Assembly: GCF_005405085.1 (NCBI RefSeq)
Contig: NZ_BJDJ01000011.1
Span: forward strand, 1-64,000
Reading direction: 5' to 3'
Origin: Lactiplantibacillus daowaiensis
GTDB taxonomy: Bacteria; Bacillota; Bacilli; Lactobacillales; Lactobacillaceae
Length of the DNA: 64,000 nt
Shown here piece after piece: positions 59,800 to 64,000 of the stretch (positions within the stretch are counted from its first letter, which is position 1; each line of letters opens with the position of its first letter). Under the pieces are notes generated by a model. The model was not told the DNA's origin and ran no database searches. It saw nothing but the letters and a program-made list of their open reading frames with translations. The position numbers were made by a program, and so were the translations under genes.

Positions 59800-60539
59800 C
59801 TATTCTGACTGGCGTTTTACTAGCCAGCTAATTCCACCAATCAGCACTAATAACCCCGTTACCGAGCTGAGTAATAGTGGTTTGACGTTGCCGGTTACGT
59901 GCTTGGCAGGCGTTACGGCTGGTTTTGCTTCAGTCTGAACTGATGACTGCGATGTACTAGTACTTGAAGTCGCCGCGTTTACGCTACTACTAGTGGCGTG
60001 CTGCGAGGTAACGTTAGTAGTAGTGTTGGCCCTTTTTTTGCGGGCGTCACCGTTTTCGTATTGCTTGCATGCTTGGCCTGAGTAACCATGCGAACATGTG
60101 CCGTTAATTTGGGCAGTTGGCTCGTTTTAAACTTGAACGAAATCGCATGCGTCGCATGATAAACATGTAAGACATTGATCGATAGCTTAGCCGTTACTGC
60201 CCGTTTCAAACTTTTTGTTGTAAAAGAATAATAAATATTAGAATTGTCGGCTTTATCCCGGACTTTACGTACGTGCTGCGGCTTAGCCCCATTTACGCGT
60301 AACACTTGGACGGGGTATTTGCCTAGGGCCTTAGCTGTTTTCAAATGCATGGTGACGACATAGTGTTTATTTTTCACAGCCACTTTAGCTGGTTTAACAA
60401 AATATTTACTGGCAATCGACGTTTTCGTCGTCCCGTAAGTCAATGCTTGATAATTCACTGACTTGGCCTGTGCCGTTGTAGCTAATGTCAGTCCTAGCAA
60501 GCCGGTCATTGCCATGATGACCACCGCTCGTTTTTGCAT
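59800..60539 (-). pseudogene. NEAT-domain surface protein frameshifted at an A7 tract
   Basis: The zero frame gives a signal peptide (MQKRAVVIMAMTGLLG, cut near AQAKS), a NEAT-like domain (about 28-140: LTYGTTKTSIASKYF, YPVQVLRVNG, NIYYSFTTKSLK) and stops at 59979. At seven A (60033-60039 on the plus strand as T) the -1 frame continues for 77 codons: RANTTTNVTSQHATSSS, a Ser/Thr stalk, VKPLLLSSVTGLLVLIGGIS helix and WLVKRQSE to a TAG at 59800. The join reconstructs an anchored NEAT protein, so it is either a mutation, a phase-variable tract or slippage. First Tyr of the heme YxxxY is Ser here. Confidence 0.78.
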
Positions 60540-61802
60540 TTAAACCACCCACTTTATGAGTAGCCAACCACCACTTAATAGTCCCAGACTAAGAAAACCA
60601 ATAAGCGTCACCACTGAAGTTGTGGCTTCCTTAGTTTGTGGCAATTGTTGCCGCGTTGTTTTGGTCGCACTGGTTGTTGCTGGTGTCGACGTTGTGTTCG
60701 CCGCTGATTGCGGATTGGTGGTCGCATGATGCGTTGTCCCGGCGTTGTCGGTACCGGCATGACTAAACTTAAATCGGACGGTAAAGGTCTGATCAATATC
60801 GGCGGCTGGGACGGTCACATGCACCGTCCCGCTAATTAATTTGGTCAAAGCTTGCAACGACTTGACGGTAAACGTATACGTTACCACGTAATTTTTGCCA
60901 CTCGTTGCATAATGAATATTCTGAGCCGTCTCACCATTAATCGTTAGCGGCGTAAATCCATGCATTGCCATCCCGGTTGACTTAGCATAGCGAACATTTA
61001 AGCGAACCTGATACTGATTGCCCGTTTTGATAATTGTCGCCGTATGCGTATAAAACTTATTCGCCGCTGAAACTTGATTACCAGTAGCTTGTAAAACTTG
61101 ATACGTCCAACCAGTCATGGTTAAGGCCGCGGCCTGCTTATTAGTACTGGTCTTAGTCGTTGCTGGTTGGGTGGTTTTCGTCGTTGTCGCCTTAGTCACC
61201 GCCGTCTGTTGGCTAGCTTGCGTCGCTGCCTTGGTAGTCGTCACACTGCTACTAGTAGTGCTGAACGTTGAACTGGCACTTGACTTAGTCGTCGGACCGG
61301 TTGTGCTTGCTGAAGACGATGCTGTAGTTGCTGCACTACTGGATGTGGTGCTAGCGGCAACTGTTGGTACTTGTTGCCAATCCAAGGTTAACCAGGCACT
61401 TTCAGTCATCGCGCCCATCGGGGTCGTTAAGTTGAACGTGACTGGCACGGTCGCTGCTGGACTAGTTAAAGCAATTGTTAAACTACTACCAGTTAGAATA
61501 TCCTTGCCAGCACTAGTTACACCAGTGATATATTTTTGACCAGCCGTTGTGATTGGTAACGTGACTTGATAATTATCATTACTAACGACCACCGTTGCAC
61601 GATTGTTAAAAAAGCTGGCGGCCGAAGAAGTCACACTGCCAGCATGACCTTGGTCATCCTTAACAAATGATGCTGGTAATTGGTACGTCCCGTCGGCAAG
61701 CGTTGCCGCTTGTACGTTATGTAAAGCGGTTACATTCAAAAGCAAAAAAACAACTGCCATTAAGCCCCCAAGGCCCACCTTGATCCACTGCTGATGTCGC
61801 AT
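60540..61802 (-). CDS. LPQTxE-anchored protein with two NEAT domains
   Basis: 420 residues: signal peptide to about residue 32, NEAT 1 (about 33-150, LADGTYQLPASF), a Ser/Thr/Ala linker (about 150-225), NEAT 2 (about 225-350) with TGNQYQVRLNVRYAKS and KNYVVTYTFTVK containing YxxxY, then LPQTKE near residue 387, a hydrophobic helix and a short tail. NEAT domains bind heme or hemoproteins; the YVVTY motif supports heme coordination by domain 2 only. The downstream gene begins immediately after its stop. Anchored by sortase A. Confidence 0.88.
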   Translation of the reverse strand: MRHQQWIKVGLGGLMAVVFLLLNVTALHNVQAATLADGTYQLPASFVKDDQGHAGSVTSSAASFFNNRATVVVSNDNYQVTLPITTAGQKYITGVTSAGKDILTGSSLTIALTSPAATVPVTFNLTTPMGAMTESAWLTLDWQQVPTVAASTTSSSAATTASSSASTTGPTTKSSASSTFSTTSSSVTTTKAATQASQQTAVTKATTTKTTQPATTKTSTNKQAAALTMTGWTYQVLQATGNQVSAANKFYTHTATIIKTGNQYQVRLNVRYAKSTGMAMHGFTPLTINGETAQNIHYATSGKNYVVTYTFTVKSLQALTKLISGTVHVTVPAADIDQTFTVRFKFSHAGTDNAGTTHHATTNPQSAANTTSTPATTSATKTTRQQLPQTKEATTSVVTLIGFLSLGLLSGGWLLIKWVV

Positions 61803-61844
61803 GAAAAACCCTCCTAAAAATAATCTGAACTTTAAGCCAAATTC

Positions 61845-61850
61845 ATCTTA
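61845..61850 (-). promoter_or_regulatory. Extended -10 promoter of the NEAT operon
   Basis: On the minus strand TGGTAAGAT, an extended -10, with TTAAAT 17 bases upstream as a weak -35. The AT-rich region further upstream has one TTGATAAT half-site but no complete Fur box. Confidence 0.4.
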
Positions 61851-62102
61851 CCACATTATTAAGTCGTATTTAATATATTTTATGAATTTATATTAACTTA
61901 ATAATAGTATTGATAATTTTGACCCGGTTTAACTATTTTCCCCTGACAATTAAACTAATTATGTTCAATTTAATTTTACCGCGTAACTGTTGCGTTAATC
62001 CAAGTCCCTAACTGTTTAGCGTGAGTGATAGCCTGATAATTCAGTTAAACACTTGTTACACCGGCCTCAATCGAGATTATTCGGTCACTTGCAAAACAAA
62101 TC

Positions 62103-62148
62103 AAAAAACCGCGCCACCAGCATCTTTTCATGCTAGTGACGCGGTTTT
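62103..62148 (-). terminator. Orphan terminator upstream of dedA
   Basis: AAAACCGCGCCAC and AGCAT pair with ATGCT and GTGACGCGGTTTT; a T run follows on the minus strand. No minus-strand gene is seen just upstream. Confidence 0.55.
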
Positions 62149-62379
62149 CAAAGTAAGTAACAACGGGGTTGATTGACACACCATAATCACATTAATTCAA
62201 GCGGAAATCGAGGAAGTGGTGGTGTTCAACCATGACCCTAGTATGCCCGCTTTGGTTGCTGCTTAAAAGTGGTATCAACTGAAATTATTCTGATAGTTTC
62301 TCAGAATCTCTTCACGACTTATAAGGGGCAAGCGATCGGCAAAATTCGTATGATTAAATCAAAAAGCGAGGTCCTCATC

Positions 62380-63021
62380 ATGACAGTCTTGATTTCTGGT
62401 TTATTCCATTTGAACACGTTGCTCCCCCAACTGATTGCCAGTTACGGTAATTGGATCTATGTCGGTTTATTCTTATTGATTTTCGTTGAAACCGGCTTAG
62501 TCGTCTTTCCTTTTCTACCTGGTGATTCAATTCTCTTTTTATGTGGGTCATTGGCCGCGATGACCAGCGATTTAAATGTTGGGGTTTTAGTCGTATCACT
62601 AGGGATTGCCGCAATTTTAGGTGATCTGGTCAATTTTGAAATTGGTAAACGATTTGGACATCACGTGTTAAGTAGTCCCCGTTTGAGCCGGTTTATTAAA
62701 CCAAAGTACTTAAAAGAATCACAAGCCTTTTTTGACCGGCATGGTAGTTTAGCGATTTTCCTTGGCCGCTTTGTGCCCATTATTCGGACTTTAGTCCCAT
62801 TTACCGCTGGGATGAGTGCGATGCATTATCCGACCTTTGCCCGCTACAATATTTTAGGTGGTCTAACTTGGATCATCGTGGCAATTAGTGCTGGCTACTT
62901 ATTTGGCAATATTGCCATTGTTAAACAACATTTTGAATTGATCATGCTAGCCATCGTGGTCATTTCTTTAATTCCGGTTGGAATCACAATGCTCAAACAT
63001 CGGTCAACATTAGATGATTAA
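62380..63021 (+). CDS. DedA family membrane protein
   Basis: 213 residues from MTVLISGLFHLNTLLPQ. Five helices; FVETGLVVFPFLPGDSILFL, GDLVNFEIGKRFG, FDRHGSLAIFLGRFVPIIRT and TAGMSAMHY are the DedA/SNARE-associated motifs. Family members act as undecaprenyl-phosphate or phospholipid flippases. GAGGT stands before this ATG; an upstream frame is not supported. GtrA follows 17 bases later, in the same operon. Confidence 0.92.
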   Translation: MTVLISGLFHLNTLLPQLIASYGNWIYVGLFLLIFVETGLVVFPFLPGDSILFLCGSLAAMTSDLNVGVLVVSLGIAAILGDLVNFEIGKRFGHHVLSSPRLSRFIKPKYLKESQAFFDRHGSLAIFLGRFVPIIRTLVPFTAGMSAMHYPTFARYNILGGLTWIIVAISAGYLFGNIAIVKQHFELIMLAIVVISLIPVGITMLKHRSTLDD

Positions 63022-63038
63022 TATGGAGGTGACAATAG

Positions 63039-63446
63039 ATGCAAGTCCTCAGTAATTTATGGCGACAGTATCAACGCGTCGCCGCGTATTTAATTTTTGG
63101 TGGGCTAACGACGCTGATTAACTTAGCCCTATTTGCGGGATTAACTCATTTGACTGTGCCGTACCTCATTAGCAACGTTTTAGCCTGGTTCGGCTCAGTT
63201 GTCTTTGCTTACTTGACCAATCGCCAGTGGGTCTTTGAAACCAATGCCCAAACTTGGACCGCTCGTTTGAAAGAAGTCGGTCAATTCTTTTGGTATCGGG
63301 CGTTAAGTCTTGGCATCGATGAATTAATTATGTTAGTTGGGATTAGCTTATTAGCTGGTAACCCGCTTATCGTGAAATTAATTGACCAAGTCCTCATTGT
63401 GGTCATCAATTGGTTCTTCAGTAAACACTTAATTTTTAAAGCTTAA
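63039..63446 (+). CDS. GtrA family membrane protein
   Basis: 135 residues, four helices. YLIFGGLTTLINLALFAGLT, LAWFGSVVFAYLTNRQWVFE and VVINWFFSKHLIFK are the family signatures. Such proteins move polyprenyl-linked sugars across the membrane for surface-polymer glycosylation. Coupling to the DedA protein suggests polyprenyl-phosphate handling. TGGAGGTG precedes the ATG. Confidence 0.9.
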   Translation: MQVLSNLWRQYQRVAAYLIFGGLTTLINLALFAGLTHLTVPYLISNVLAWFGSVVFAYLTNRQWVFETNAQTWTARLKEVGQFFWYRALSLGIDELIMLVGISLLAGNPLIVKLIDQVLIVVINWFFSKHLIFKA

Positions 63447-63449
63447 TCA

Positions 63450-63487
63450 AAACTGCCTGCGACTGATTCATTGGTCGCAGGCAGTTT
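63450..63487. terminator. Bidirectional terminator at the window end
   Basis: AACTGCCTGCGAC/GTCGCAGGCAGTT perfect stem with T runs. Confidence 0.9.
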
Positions 63488-63999
63488 TATTTATTTTTCA
63501 TCGTCGGTTTGATTTGCAATAAGACAGCTTTACGAATCGTATTGACCGCGTCAGCAACGACATCAATCGAAGTTTCCCCATGTTGCAAGGCCCATTCGAT
63601 GACGGTCATTTGTACGTTGGTCCCCATCGCCGCGATTAAATCAGCCGGCGCTGTCATGGTTGGCGCTTCTGACTTAATGAACTGTTGCCATTCCTTTAAA
63701 AGCAAGCGATGAAAAGTCGCTTCTAGGTCAGCTTCTGGCTCATGAACGGTGAACAAGATCCGAATGGCATCACGATTATCGGCCATATCAGCCAATAAGC
63801 CGCGTACCAACGCATCAATCTCACCATCAATCATCTGATTAAATCGGTCATGGACCTTTTCGTTAAAAATCGTACTATAATAAGCCACCATTTTATCTAA
63901 CAAATCATATTTATCTAAATAGTGCGCATAAAATGTCGAGCGACTAGTTAGCGACAGCTGGCAAATATCGGCAACCGTAATTTGCCGAAAAGTTTTCGT
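63487..63999 (-). CDS. TetR-family regulator, N-terminus beyond the window
   Basis: At least 170 residues. From the window edge the frame reads ITVADICQLSLTSRSTFYAH then YLDKYDLLDKMV, the recognition half of a TetR helix-turn-helix. The ligand-binding domain continues to the stop at 63487 (FTVHEPEADLEATFHRLLL, GETSIDVVADAVNTIRKA). The first residues are missing. Similar in plan to the TetR gene at 34584. Target unknown. Confidence 0.85.
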   Translation of the reverse strand, partial: TKTFRQITVADICQLSLTSRSTFYAHYLDKYDLLDKMVAYYSTIFNEKVHDRFNQMIDGEIDALVRGLLADMADNRDAIRILFTVHEPEADLEATFHRLLLKEWQQFIKSEAPTMTAPADLIAAMGTNVQMTVIEWALQHGETSIDVVADAVNTIRKAVLLQIKPTMKNK

Positions 64000-64000
64000 C

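Larger units (their letters stand above)
61803..62379. other. 577-bp gap upstream of the NEAT and DedA genes
   Basis: AT-rich. It contains the NEAT promoter at 61845, a terminator-like hairpin at 62103-62148 and, at 62195-62264, a short open stretch (IQAEIEEVVVFNHDPSMPAL) ending in TAA that looks like a gene remnant. No intact gene is seen. Confidence 0.5.

Noticed and set aside
61117-61539. 140-residue Val/Leu-rich frame opposite the NEAT gene
   Set aside because: Complement of a Ser/Thr/Ala linker gives artificial hydrophobic composition.
61890-61925. Fur box upstream of the NEAT genes
   Set aside because: Only one GATAAT half-site is seen; the second half does not match.
62195-62264. Short open stretch IQAEIEEVVVFNHDPSMPAL
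   Set aside because: No start codon or ribosome site; at most a remnant, not a supportable gene.

Overview
The window is a chromosomal stretch of a low-to-mid-GC Gram-positive lactic acid bacterium, most likely of the Lactiplantibacillus plantarum group. The evidence is two surface proteins with LPQTxE sorting signals, one of them with a YK-G--W-type signal peptide, a tarIJKL-type poly(ribitol phosphate) teichoic acid locus, strong AGGAGG ribosome sites and short rho-independent hairpins throughout. No rRNA, tRNA or CRISPR array was seen. The species cannot be fixed from the sequence alone.

Layout. 1-7700: tail of an IS30-type transposase, a CPA1 sodium/proton antiporter, a 1245-residue BspA/Ig-like sortase-anchored adhesin, a small membrane protein whose Xre-type partner gene is broken by a stop codon, and a secreted protein. 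7800-17000: plsY, parE-parC behind a promoter carrying a LexA-type operator, a LysR regulator with inorganic pyrophosphatase, a decayed Phd/YefM antitoxin, msrB-msrA and a YozE protein. 17000-20300: an accessory island with a tyrosine recombinase that has lost recognisable catalytic residues, an AT-rich 770-bp gap with an orphan terminator hairpin, a nucleotidyltransferase and an MmyB-type regulator. 20300-31000: a gap paralogue, a GT-C/GT2 glycosyltransferase pair, an orphan RelB/DinJ antitoxin, MarR-GNAT, and the tarIJKL cell-wall locus.

31000-38100: regulators (OhrR-like; a divergent WYL-type and GyrI-like pair; TetR), a metallo-beta-lactamase-fold lactonase, and a three-gene Y-family polymerase cassette under a second LexA-type operator. 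38400-41150: a degenerate EAL protein, a small membrane protein and a processive GT2 synthase, which reads as a cyclic-di-GMP-linked exopolysaccharide locus. 41400-57100: transporters (lactate permease, amino acid permease), small conserved families (DUF368, DUF1003, DUF960, DUF4931, DUF975, DegV), a secreted serine hydrolase, a Ser-rich membrane-anchored protein and the RqcH/FbpA ribosome quality control factor. 57200-64000: NUDIX, an operon of a DUF2087 regulator, a GIY-YIG protein and a chloramphenicol-acetyltransferase-like enzyme behind a paired operator, two NEAT-domain surface proteins (one frameshifted at an A7 tract), DedA, GtrA and a TetR regulator running off the edge.

The most interesting candidates are the degenerate EAL/GT2 locus, the A7 frameshift in the NEAT protein, the DUF2087/GIY-YIG/CAT operon with its 11-bp inverted repeat pair, the two LexA-type operators, and the catalytically degenerate recombinase with its flanking island.
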